Source: Bryobacterales bacterium (GTDB lineage: Bacteria > Cyanobacteriota > Vampirovibrionia > Obscuribacterales > Obscuribacteraceae). From it: a stretch of DNA of 5,292 bases. Below, piece after piece: positions 1 through 5,292 of this stretch. The DNA lies in assembly GCA_903970295.1 (NCBI GenBank), contig CAJCHQ010000212.1, positions 1-5,292 on the forward strand, read 5' to 3'. The translations under genes were made by a program, and so were the position numbers. The notes below the pieces were generated by a model. The model did not search any database and was not told the DNA's origin. It saw only the letters and a list, made by a program, of their open reading frames with translations. Each line of letters starts with the position of its first letter. The stretch's first letter is position 1.

Positions 1-16
1 TGTGCTCTTCCGATCT
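1..16 (+). other. Illumina TruSeq read-2 adapter remnant (not genomic)
   Basis: The first 16 bases, TGTGCTCTTCCGATCT, match the 3' end of the standard Illumina TruSeq read-2 adapter exactly. The read-1 adapter ends ACGCTCTTCCGATCT, so the TGTG prefix picks out read 2. Translated in the frame of the neighbouring gene fragment it gives VLFRS, a peptide that often starts artefactual proteins in untrimmed assemblies. The next five bases, AGATC, also equal the start of the reverse-complement adapter, so the genomic boundary could lie a few bases further right. This stretch should be masked and not translated. Confidence 0.93.
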
Positions 17-88
17 AGATCAACAAATGAAATAATCTTCGAAGGCAAAGACTTGCGATTTCATCGTTCATCGGATTGGGAAGGTTGA
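17..88 (+). CDS. 3' end of an unidentified gene (23 codons)
   Basis: An open frame runs from the adapter boundary to a TGA at 86-88 and encodes the C-terminal tail RSTNEIIFEGKDLRFHRSSD followed by WEG. It is read as a real gene end because its stop lies only 6 bases before the next start, and because its last codons contain the GGGAAGG that would serve as the ribosome binding site of that next gene. This is the usual layout inside a polysaccharide operon. The fragment is too short to assign a family. Its first codons may be altered by the adapter junction. An upstream glycosyltransferase or sugar-modifying enzyme would fit the context, but this is only inference. Confidence 0.5.
   Translation, partial: RSTNEIIFEGKDLRFHRSSDWEG
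78..84 (+). promoter_or_regulatory. Ribosome binding site supporting the TTG start at 95
   Basis: GGGAAGG lies inside the final codons of the upstream gene fragment, with 10 bases between it and the TTG at 95. It favours this TTG over the in-frame ATG at 122, which has no comparable purine-rich site in front of it. The overlap with the preceding gene suggests translational coupling. Confidence 0.55.
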
Positions 89-94
89 AACGAG

Positions 95-1066
95 TTGCTT
101 ATTGAAGACGTCACAGTCGTCATGCCAACGACCGGACGACAAAGCTTAGGCGTCGCGGTGGAATCTGCTCTGAATCAACTTGAAGTGGCAACCAAAGTCA
201 TAATCATTGTGACTGGGCAACACACATCAAAGCGAGAACGAGAGATCGAGGAACTTGGCAGCGATCGCGTGAAGATTCACTTCGAAGGTCGCGGGAAAGG
301 AGCTGCGGAACTCCGTGCGCTGGGCACCAAGATGGTCGAAACGGCATGGGTCGCATATTTAGACGATGATGACGTTTGGTTCCCCACAAAAGTATCTTCC
401 CAACTTAAATTAGGAATGGAGAAGATTAACGAGTGCTTACCCGTCATTTCGTGCCGGACAATTACTTTCGGCGGAGATTCCAAAAATGACACTTCGAATA
501 TTGTCTCACCGAAATACACGTACCAGGGTGGGGATGTTGCGCGCTATTTGTTTTATCGGCGGAGACTAAACGCGGACCGAAATCTTCTGCACACATCCAC
601 GCTATTGCTACGGACTTCTATTGCGCTAGAAGTTCCTTGGAGATATGAAGTCCCCCGACACCAGGACTGGGACTTTGTCATCCGATTGTCAAAGCACCGA
701 GATGTGAAAGTATTTCAACTCGAGGACGTTCTGGTTGCGACACACTACAACTCTCCTTCATCAATTTCGAGATCATCTGACTGGGCATCTTCGCTATGGT
801 GGGCAAAATCAATGAAACCATTATGGGATGCCGAAACTTACCAAGATTTCATTGCTGGGCAACCCTTAAGGTACGCGATCCAAGCGAGAAGTGTAAGCGG
901 CATAAGGAAATGTGTTCACGAACTTAAGGTTAGACCGTTGCCAACTTCTCGGGCAATGTTGTTGGCGATTTCAGGACTACTGCCTCCAAATTTGTTCGGT
1001 CGCCTAATGCATCGAAAACCGTCGAAGGCCGAAGCACCGATCTCGAGCAGAACTAAATTTCCATAA
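95..1066 (+). CDS. Glycosyltransferase family 2 (GT-A fold)
   Basis: A probable cytoplasmic, membrane-associated glycosyltransferase that moves a sugar from a nucleotide-sugar donor onto a lipid-linked glycan. The N-terminal GT-A domain opens with the first beta strand and nucleotide loop VTVVMPTTGR (residues 6-15). The acidic metal-binding DXD region is YLDDDDVW with Asp90-93, and HQDWDF at 189-194 matches the family's downstream (E/Q)DWD acceptor/catalytic motif. Length (323 aa) is normal for a single-domain GT2. Residues 220-323 form a basic tail, and the hydrophobic stretch at about 285-303 could lie on the membrane. The start is TTG: an in-frame TGA at 86 excludes anything longer, and the next start, ATG at 122, would remove the first beta strand. 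GGGAAGG at 78-84 lies 10 bases upstream of the TTG. The stop overlaps the next gene's ATG. Donor and acceptor cannot be read from the sequence. Confidence 0.9.
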   Translation: MLIEDVTVVMPTTGRQSLGVAVESALNQLEVATKVIIIVTGQHTSKREREIEELGSDRVKIHFEGRGKGAAELRALGTKMVETAWVAYLDDDDVWFPTKVSSQLKLGMEKINECLPVISCRTITFGGDSKNDTSNIVSPKYTYQGGDVARYLFYRRRLNADRNLLHTSTLLLRTSIALEVPWRYEVPRHQDWDFVIRLSKHRDVKVFQLEDVLVATHYNSPSSISRSSDWASSLWWAKSMKPLWDAETYQDFIAGQPLRYAIQARSVSGIRKCVHELKVRPLPTSRAMLLAISGLLPPNLFGRLMHRKPSKAEAPISSRTKFP

Positions 1067-2319
1067 TGATATTAACTTTAGGCGTTCTGATTGTGCTGGC
1101 TGCATTTCGGCTTAGACCTGAAAACCCGAAGCAATCATCTTGGCAAATGACCCCTATTGCTTTGTTTTTTGCTTCGTCCATCATTTATTATTTGAGCCAA
1201 TCACTTTCTCAAATTGCTTACATTATTACGGGCGTCACGTCATTTGTAGTTCTTGTTCTTGAATTACAACGTCCAAATCGAAATCCAAGACCATTTGCAT
1301 ATCTACCCGCGTGGGCTGCCATCTTTCTCACCTTTTGGTTGTTGCTCCGCGACATCCTCGGACCAGGAACGACGAAGTCCGCGACGGCTCAATTTTTCGT
1401 GACCGGCTTAATTTTGTTGAGTCTTGTAAGTGCGATCATTTCAAACAGTTACAGCATCGCACGGATGGTAAAGCTTTCAAGTTGGTTTGTCGGAGCGGCG
1501 CTAATCATCGGAACTTTTCGAGGAAATGAATGGTCAAAGTGCAACGCGCTTACCGGAAAGTGCACGTTCGCTGGTCGGATTTATGTGGGCATTTTCAACA
1601 GCGAAAATGCAATTGCCATTTTCGTGATGTTGACCTTGGTTTTAGCACTTCAACTAAAGAAATCTTGGCCCAAACGATTCATCATCGTGATTTGCTGCAT
1701 CATCCTGGCGATCACTGGAAGTCGATCGCCTCTCTATGCCTTCGCAATTGGGACGATGTTTTCAATCGCAGTTTATTTCACCTGCGTACCAATCCATGTA
1801 GGCTCGATTCGCGGTTACCGCGCCAGCCGCCCGCTCGGCATTGGCGCATTTATCCTCTCTGCTGCTGGGTCACTTGAAATTGTGACTCATTCACGAAGCG
1901 GTGCTTTTTCCGGGCGACAAGAAGTGTGGGCCTTAGTCCTTCAATTTGTTCGACCAACAAGTCTTGTAGGAATGAGCGAGAAGGAGTATTCGAACCTCGC
2001 GAAACTTGGTTACTTTCACGGCATATACCCCAATGATGAGTACCTCGCCCTCATTTTCTTCGGGGGTCTTGTCGCTGTCATCCTCTATGGAGTCTTCATT
2101 GAGTCCATTTGGTTTATAGCCAAACGTGAAAATCGATTCGATCTTGTCAAAGATTTGTTTCCAATCGCCATGATTCTTGGATACAACGTGACAGAGATGT
2201 CCTGGAATGCAGGAGCTCTGAATCCGACACTTTGGATTGTCATTGTTCTGATGGCAGGCGGAGTTGACGGAGTTACACAAATTCAGGCAGCTAGGCAAGA
2301 AATATTAGAGGCAGGGTGA
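1066..2319 (+). CDS. O-antigen ligase/polymerase-like membrane protein (Wzy/WaaL type)
   Basis: An integral membrane protein of 417 aa with about 11-13 hydrophobic segments by eye, including residues 30-48, 51-67, 78-97, 108-127, 178-196, 204-216, 221-241, 325-349 and 385-400. The layout is that of the O-antigen ligase/polymerase (Wzy_C) superfamily. GIFNSENAIAIF (175-186) and ITGSRSPLYAF (216-226) resemble the family core. A long probable extracytoplasmic loop at about 272-323 carries SGRQEVW (Arg284) and HGIYPNDEYL (His318, Asn323), comparable to the catalytic Arg/His of that loop. The expected role is polymerising lipid-linked repeat units or transferring the glycan to an acceptor on the outer face of the membrane. 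Cys159 and Cys166 lie in a probable outside loop and could form a disulfide. The ATG shares one base with the previous stop (TAATG), and no clear Shine-Dalgarno precedes it. Polymerase and ligase cannot be told apart here; the family call is firm, the role less so. Confidence 0.82.
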   Translation: MILTLGVLIVLAAFRLRPENPKQSSWQMTPIALFFASSIIYYLSQSLSQIAYIITGVTSFVVLVLELQRPNRNPRPFAYLPAWAAIFLTFWLLLRDILGPGTTKSATAQFFVTGLILLSLVSAIISNSYSIARMVKLSSWFVGAALIIGTFRGNEWSKCNALTGKCTFAGRIYVGIFNSENAIAIFVMLTLVLALQLKKSWPKRFIIVICCIILAITGSRSPLYAFAIGTMFSIAVYFTCVPIHVGSIRGYRASRPLGIGAFILSAAGSLEIVTHSRSGAFSGRQEVWALVLQFVRPTSLVGMSEKEYSNLAKLGYFHGIYPNDEYLALIFFGGLVAVILYGVFIESIWFIAKRENRFDLVKDLFPIAMILGYNVTEMSWNAGALNPTLWIVIVLMAGGVDGVTQIQAARQEILEAG

Positions 2320-3380
2320 AGTTGCGAATCAGGTTCATTTTCTATCAGCTCAAGTTCCCCGCCGGCATCGAACGTTCGGGAGTGCGCTTAATTAATGAAT
2401 TGTCAAAATCGCACAACATCGAAGTCTTCGTCTTGCGACGTGGTGTGAGTGTAGTTTTTGATCAATTGCTCGTTGACAATGACGTTTATGTAGGAATTAT
2501 GGAAATTCTCTTCCACGTTATTAGGCGTCATGCACGACCTTCAGAGCGTCTTTACGAAATTGTCGTTGGCTCATGGGCTACAAGTCTTTGGCCAATTTTT
2601 CGATTCCGACGCACGAGAGTGATCATTTGGGAGAAAAGTGTCACTCGCAATAGAATAAAAATCAACGGAAACTACAAACGAATCTATCGACTTTGCCGCA
2701 GAAAATACCGTCGTGCAGACTTGATCATCGTAAATTCACGAGTAACAGAGTTGTGCGTCCTCGATGGCGTAGGAAACTCGGTACCCGTGTCAATTATCCC
2801 AAATATTGTGGACGAAAAACCTTTGCCCTACGAAGCGAGAAATTCAGGCGAGTATCATCGAAAACTCATTTCGATTGGCGGTCTCATTCCTATCAAGAAT
2901 CCAACCGCTCTTCCTGCGCTGATGCGTGCTCTTCCCGAACGTTTTACCCTCGATGTGTTAGGAGACGGCCCACTGCGCAATCCGGTCGAGATAGCATTCC
3001 GTGAGATGGGACTGGAAAGTAGAGTCACTTTTCACGGATTTGTAGATGACCCGACATCACTTTTGGAATCAGCTGACATTCTGCTTCATCCATCGCTATC
3101 CGAGACCTTTTGTCTTTCAGCATTTGAAGCCGCTGTCAGAAACATCCCTGTTGCTTGCATGGATGTCGACGCCCTTAGCGAATTTGTGCCCGATCTCATA
3201 GTGGGAGCCAAGGCTTCATTTAATGACACTTTTGAGTTCCAAAAGGCAGTCCTAGCGTGTGAGACCTTCATTGGGAACAATGAACTTTTCGATGAAGCCA
3301 GGGATCGGCGCTTGAAAAGGATGTCACCAGAAGTTGTTGTCTTACTTTGGAACAAGAAGATGAACGAAATCAATCCTTGA
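2316..3380 (+). CDS. Glycosyltransferase family 4-type (GT-B fold, Glycos_transf_1)
   Basis: A probable retaining glycosyltransferase acting at the cytoplasmic side of the membrane in assembly of the polysaccharide unit. The N-terminal acceptor domain (about 1-165) begins with a beta strand and the loop FPAGIERSGVRLINELS (14-30), a variant of the GGxE-type opening of GT4 enzymes. The C-terminal nucleotide-sugar domain follows the linker SIIPNIVD (159-166): ISIGGLIPIKNP (186-196) with Lys194, then LGDGPL (215-220), VTFHGFVDD (237-245), and the E-x7-E motif ETFCLSAFE with Glu263 and Glu271. Length (354 aa) is typical. The GTG start overlaps the TGA of the preceding gene by four bases (GTGA), and GAGG at 2308-2311 lies 4 bases before it. 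A TTG two codons downstream (2322), at a better distance from GAGG, is an alternative that changes only two residues. Donor and linkage are unknown. Confidence 0.9.
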   Translation: MKLRIRFIFYQLKFPAGIERSGVRLINELSKSHNIEVFVLRRGVSVVFDQLLVDNDVYVGIMEILFHVIRRHARPSERLYEIVVGSWATSLWPIFRFRRTRVIIWEKSVTRNRIKINGNYKRIYRLCRRKYRRADLIIVNSRVTELCVLDGVGNSVPVSIIPNIVDEKPLPYEARNSGEYHRKLISIGGLIPIKNPTALPALMRALPERFTLDVLGDGPLRNPVEIAFREMGLESRVTFHGFVDDPTSLLESADILLHPSLSETFCLSAFEAAVRNIPVACMDVDALSEFVPDLIVGAKASFNDTFEFQKAVLACETFIGNNELFDEARDRRLKRMSPEVVVLLWNKKMNEINP

Positions 3381-3387
3381 AAAGGAT
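3373..3387. other. Small hairpin on the stop codon of the GT4 gene
   Basis: ATCCTT (3373-3378) and AAGGAT (3382-3387) form a perfect 6-bp stem around a GAA loop. The TGA stop (3378-3380) lies at the top of the stem. There is no T-run after it, so it is not a convincing terminator alone. It may be an mRNA 3' structure or chance. Confidence 0.4.
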
Positions 3388-3449
3388 GAATCGCGACGGA
3401 TATTCGGGAGACTAAATCGTTTCCAAAACGGCCAGTCGATCTGACTCTA

Positions 3450-3486
3450 GAAAGTTCCCCTTGAACTCAGTTCAAGGGGAACTTTC
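3450..3486. terminator. Perfect 17-bp inverted repeat, probable bidirectional terminator
   Basis: GAAAGTTCCCCTTGAAC (3450-3466) is followed by a 3-base loop TCA and then its exact reverse complement (3470-3486). The stem sits between the converging GT4 gene (stop at 3380) and ugd (stop at 3554), about 70 bases from each. The outer stem ends AAA/TTT, so the transcript from either strand finishes the hairpin with ACUUU, a short U-tract equivalent; there is no long T-run. Position and symmetry support a shared terminator for both operons. It could alternatively be a copy of an interspersed palindrome, which would show as repeats elsewhere in the genome. Confidence 0.75.
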
Positions 3487-3553
3487 CACCATCAGCGAGA
3501 TATCGGGATATGAGCGCAAATGTTTAAAAGATACCCTGAAACCCAATTCGTAA

Positions 3554-4912
3554 CTATTGCCCAATTCCCGAATAAGAAAACCCTTTATGTCGAATTAATT
3601 CCGGAGAAAGTAAATTTCGTGCATCTACGATGCTGGGATTTGACGCCAATTCGCGAATTCGATCGAAATCAAGCCAGCGAAAGTCCGGCCACTCTGTGAG
3701 GACCGCTATTGCGTCTGCGCCTTTAACTGCTGAATACGGATCTTCAAAAACTGCAAGGTGAATGAGATCAGGCTCACCGGAAGCTAGTTTTGAAACAGAG
3801 GGATCGAACGCTCGTATCCGGGCGCCAGAAGCAACGAGCCGTTGTGTGATTTCAATTGCCGGCGAATCACGTAAGTCGTTCGTGTTTGCCTTAAACGTGA
3901 GTCCCAAGACAGCAATCGTTCGATTCCCAAGTGATCCACCCGCGGCGGCGCGGATCTTCTGCACAACGCGATCAATGTGAATTTCATTACCCAGGATTGA
4001 TGCCCGAATCAATTCGATGTCAAAATCTGCGACTTTAGCCATGTGAAGAAGAGCTGTCGTGTCTTTTGGCAAGCATGATCCCCCCCAACCAGGACCCGGT
4101 TGCAAGTACTCAAATCCAATCCTTTTATCATGGCCCATTCCCAAGAAGAGGTCGTTAACGTTTGCACCAACAACTTCGCAGAAGCTCGCTAGAGAATTTA
4201 CAAAAGTTAACTTCATTGCGAGGAAGGCATTCGAGGCGTATTTAATCAACTCAGCCGTCGTCGAGTCAGTCATCAAGACAGGTGCGCCAGAACCACCAAA
4301 TAATTCAGCGACTTGCATCAATGCATCCTTATTGTCTGAGCCGACAACAACACGATCTGGCGATGTTGAATCCGCGAGCGCGTTTCCCTCGCGCAGAAAC
4401 TCGGGATTAGAGACGATGGCTACGTTAGGTCGATCAATGATTCCTCTGATCAATTCAGCGGTACCGATTGGAACTGTTGACTTATTTATCACGATTGCAT
4501 CCTCTGCAAGGTACGGTGAAATCTCAGAGGCTACTAATTTTAGAATTGAAAGATCCGCCGATCCATCAGGCGCTTCCGGCGTGGCGACACATAAGAAGAC
4601 AAATTCGGACTCCTGAACAGCCTCGATTGCAGTCTCGACAATTTTTAGACGACCTGAGGCAATGCCATCACGAATCAGCTCGTTGATACCAGTTTCCATG
4701 AAGGGTGAGTCTCCCTGACGAAGTATCTTGAGCCTCGTCGGGTCACGCTCTGCGATAATGACATCGTGACCTCGCTGGCAAAGTACTACCGCTGTGGGAA
4801 GACCCACATAACCGGCACCGATAACGGCAATGCGGCGTAACCCAAATTTAGGTTTTGAAGAAGCTGGCGACTGCAATTTTGCGTTTACCTTAATTGACCC
4901 GGTGAGGATCAC
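3554..4912 (-). CDS. ugd: UDP-glucose 6-dehydrogenase
   Basis: A soluble cytoplasmic enzyme that oxidises UDP-glucose to UDP-glucuronate with two NAD+, supplying uronic acid (or sugars derived from it) for the polysaccharide. The N-terminal Rossmann domain has GAGYVG (Gly32, Gly34, Gly37), STVPIGT (145-151) and NPEFLREG (169-176). The central domain has Lys224 and Asn228 in ELIKYASNAF. The thiol motif GPGWGGSCLPKD carries catalytic Cys280 and Asp284. The Lys-to-Cys spacing of 56 residues equals that of the Streptococcus pyogenes enzyme as I recall it (Lys204, Cys260). The C-terminal UDP domain has LGLTFKANTNDLRDSPA (336-352), the form typical of UDP-glucose rather than UDP-ManNAc dehydrogenases. 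Full length, 452 aa. The GTG at 4912 is the first possible start after an in-frame TAA, but it lacks a Shine-Dalgarno and adds about 25 residues before the usual beginning; TTG at 4876, with AAGG 11 bases upstream, is an alternative. A UDP-GalNAc or ManNAc substrate is less likely. Confidence 0.94.
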   Translation of the reverse strand: MILTGSIKVNAKLQSPASSKPKFGLRRIAVIGAGYVGLPTAVVLCQRGHDVIIAERDPTRLKILRQGDSPFMETGINELIRDGIASGRLKIVETAIEAVQESEFVFLCVATPEAPDGSADLSILKLVASEISPYLAEDAIVINKSTVPIGTAELIRGIIDRPNVAIVSNPEFLREGNALADSTSPDRVVVGSDNKDALMQVAELFGGSGAPVLMTDSTTAELIKYASNAFLAMKLTFVNSLASFCEVVGANVNDLFLGMGHDKRIGFEYLQPGPGWGGSCLPKDTTALLHMAKVADFDIELIRASILGNEIHIDRVVQKIRAAAGGSLGNRTIAVLGLTFKANTNDLRDSPAIEITQRLVASGARIRAFDPSVSKLASGEPDLIHLAVFEDPYSAVKGADAIAVLTEWPDFRWLDFDRIRELASNPSIVDARNLLSPELIRHKGFSYSGIGQ

Positions 4913-4914
4913 CG
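4900..4914. promoter_or_regulatory. Small inverted repeat over the ugd GTG start
   Basis: CGGTGA (4900-4905) and TCACCG (4909-4914) form a perfect 6-bp stem with a 3-base loop, spanning the GTG at 4912-4910 on the - strand. If GTG is the start, the codon would lie in the base of the stem in the mRNA and could limit initiation; as DNA it could be a small operator. A 6-bp palindrome can also arise by chance. Confidence 0.3.
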
Positions 4915-4967
4915 TTTAGCACCATACATTGAAAACACCAAACACTGCGACGGTGAAAACTTCGTCT

Positions 4968-4976
4968 CTCATAACA
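4968..4976 (-). promoter_or_regulatory. Possible extended -10 promoter for ugd
   Basis: On the - strand TGTTATGAG gives an extended -10 (TGn followed by TATGAG) about 55 bases upstream of the ugd GTG, in the 136-base gap after the sugar transferase gene. The -35 region is poor: TGGCGA at 16 bases spacing matches TTGACA at only three positions. No terminator-like hairpin is visible in the gap, so read-through from the upstream gene is equally possible. A second weak candidate, TATGGT (4921-4926), would give an almost leaderless message starting near the GTG. Confidence 0.25.
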
Positions 4977-5048
4977 TCGTTTTCCGAATTCGCCAGACAT
5001 GTTTAGCTACGCACGGCACTGGTAACGAATATCAAATAGTTCACAATA

Positions 5049-5292
5049 CTAATATGCGCCTCGTCCGACTATCACAACTTTAATTGTGCGCCAAAGAATC
5101 ATGATGTCAAGAAGCATCGACCAGTTCTCGACGTAATAAAGATCAATCTGAACTGCATCACTCCAAGAAAGGTCCGATCTTCCGCTTATTTGCCAAAGAC
5201 CGGTTAGTCCCGGACGTGCCAGAAAACGGCGCTGCGCGGCTTCGTTAAATTTGTTCGCCTCACTTGCGACACAAGGTCGGGGCCCAATCAAG
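5049..5292 (-). CDS. Polyprenyl-phosphate sugar-1-phosphate transferase, C-terminal part
   Basis: The 3' end of a bacterial sugar transferase (Bac_transf family; WbaP/WcaJ/PglC-like), the membrane enzyme that starts repeat-unit synthesis by moving a sugar-1-phosphate from a UDP-sugar to undecaprenyl phosphate. The visible 81 residues begin at the conserved LIGPRP motif, continue with RRFLARPGLTGLWQISGRSD, the acidic/aromatic stretch around QIDLYYVENWS, and finish with a hydrophobic amphipathic segment (DIMILWRTIKVVIV) and the terminal GRGAY. The TTG at 5291 is an internal leucine codon, not a start: the catalytic Asp-Glu pair, the membrane anchor and most of the domain lie beyond the right edge. 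TAG stop at 5049. It is on the same strand as ugd, 136 bases upstream of it, as expected for one biosynthetic unit. The sugar specificity (Glc, Gal or another) cannot be read from this part. Confidence 0.93.
   Translation of the reverse strand, partial: LIGPRPCVASEANKFNEAAQRRFLARPGLTGLWQISGRSDLSWSDAVQIDLYYVENWSMLLDIMILWRTIKVVIVGRGAY

Noticed and set aside
62..784. Shared RSSDW peptide in the upstream gene tail and in the GT2 protein (residues 226-230), hinting at duplication
   Set aside because: The nucleotide sequences of the two sites differ at most third positions and the flanking residues do not align; five residues are too few.
1530..1877. A 115-codon frame overlapping the membrane protein gene
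   Set aside because: It is a shadow frame: rich in His, Arg, Cys and Trp, no family resemblance, and the overlapped frame is clearly the real membrane protein.
1933..2298. A 121-codon antisense frame under the end of the membrane protein gene
   Set aside because: No motif or ribosome binding site supports it, and the opposite strand has a convincing gene throughout.
3418..3430. CGTTT-CCA-AAACG mini hairpin in the intergenic gap
   Set aside because: A 5-bp A/T-rich stem is expected by chance and has no terminator or operator context.
4059..4616. A 185-codon open frame on the + strand inside ugd
   Set aside because: It is antisense to the fully conserved dehydrogenase, has no recognisable domain, and its composition follows from the opposite-strand codons.
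5289..5291. TTG as a start of an 80-residue protein
   Set aside because: The codon is the Leu of the conserved LIGPRP motif in the middle of a sugar transferase, so the gene is cut by the window edge and not short.
1..5292. Mobile element, CRISPR array, tRNA/rRNA, riboswitch or defence system
   Set aside because: No transposase or recombinase motifs, terminal repeats, regular spaced repeats, or tRNA-like folds were seen; all long frames belong to polysaccharide biosynthesis.

Overview
The window holds part of a bacterial surface-polysaccharide (exopolysaccharide, capsule or O-antigen-like) biosynthesis locus. It has two transcription directions meeting head-on at a strong hairpin. On the + strand, three complete genes are packed end to end: a family 2 glycosyltransferase (95-1066), a polytopic O-antigen ligase/polymerase-like membrane protein (1066-2319) and a family 4-type glycosyltransferase (2316-3380). 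They are preceded by the last 23 codons of an unidentified gene ending at 88. On the - strand lie the 3' end of a polyprenyl-phosphate sugar-1-phosphate transferase (5049-5292, running off the right edge) and, downstream of it, a complete UDP-glucose 6-dehydrogenase (3554-4912).

The first 16 bases are identical to the 3' end of the Illumina TruSeq read-2 adapter. They are very probably library sequence, not genome. This suggests the left edge is a contig end from short-read data, possibly a metagenome or single-cell assembly.

The parts fit one pathway. The sugar transferase would load the first sugar phosphate onto undecaprenyl phosphate. Ugd would supply UDP-glucuronate (or a sugar made from it). 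The two glycosyltransferases would extend the repeat unit on the cytoplasmic side. The Wzy/WaaL-like protein would polymerise or ligate the flipped units outside the membrane. No flippase (Wzx) or chain-length regulator is visible here.

Organism: by-eye base composition is in the mid-to-upper 40s percent G+C. Starts include TTG and GTG, and the sugar transferase ends in GRGAY, a C-terminus I associate with actinobacterial members of that family. A low-to-medium-GC planktonic actinobacterium is a reasonable guess, but nothing in the window proves it.

I found no mobile element, CRISPR array, tRNA, rRNA or defence system, and nothing that amounts to an undescribed system. The most unusual items are the adapter remnant, a 17-bp perfect hairpin between the convergent genes, small hairpins placed exactly on a stop codon and a start codon, and the compact, SD-poor leader of ugd.
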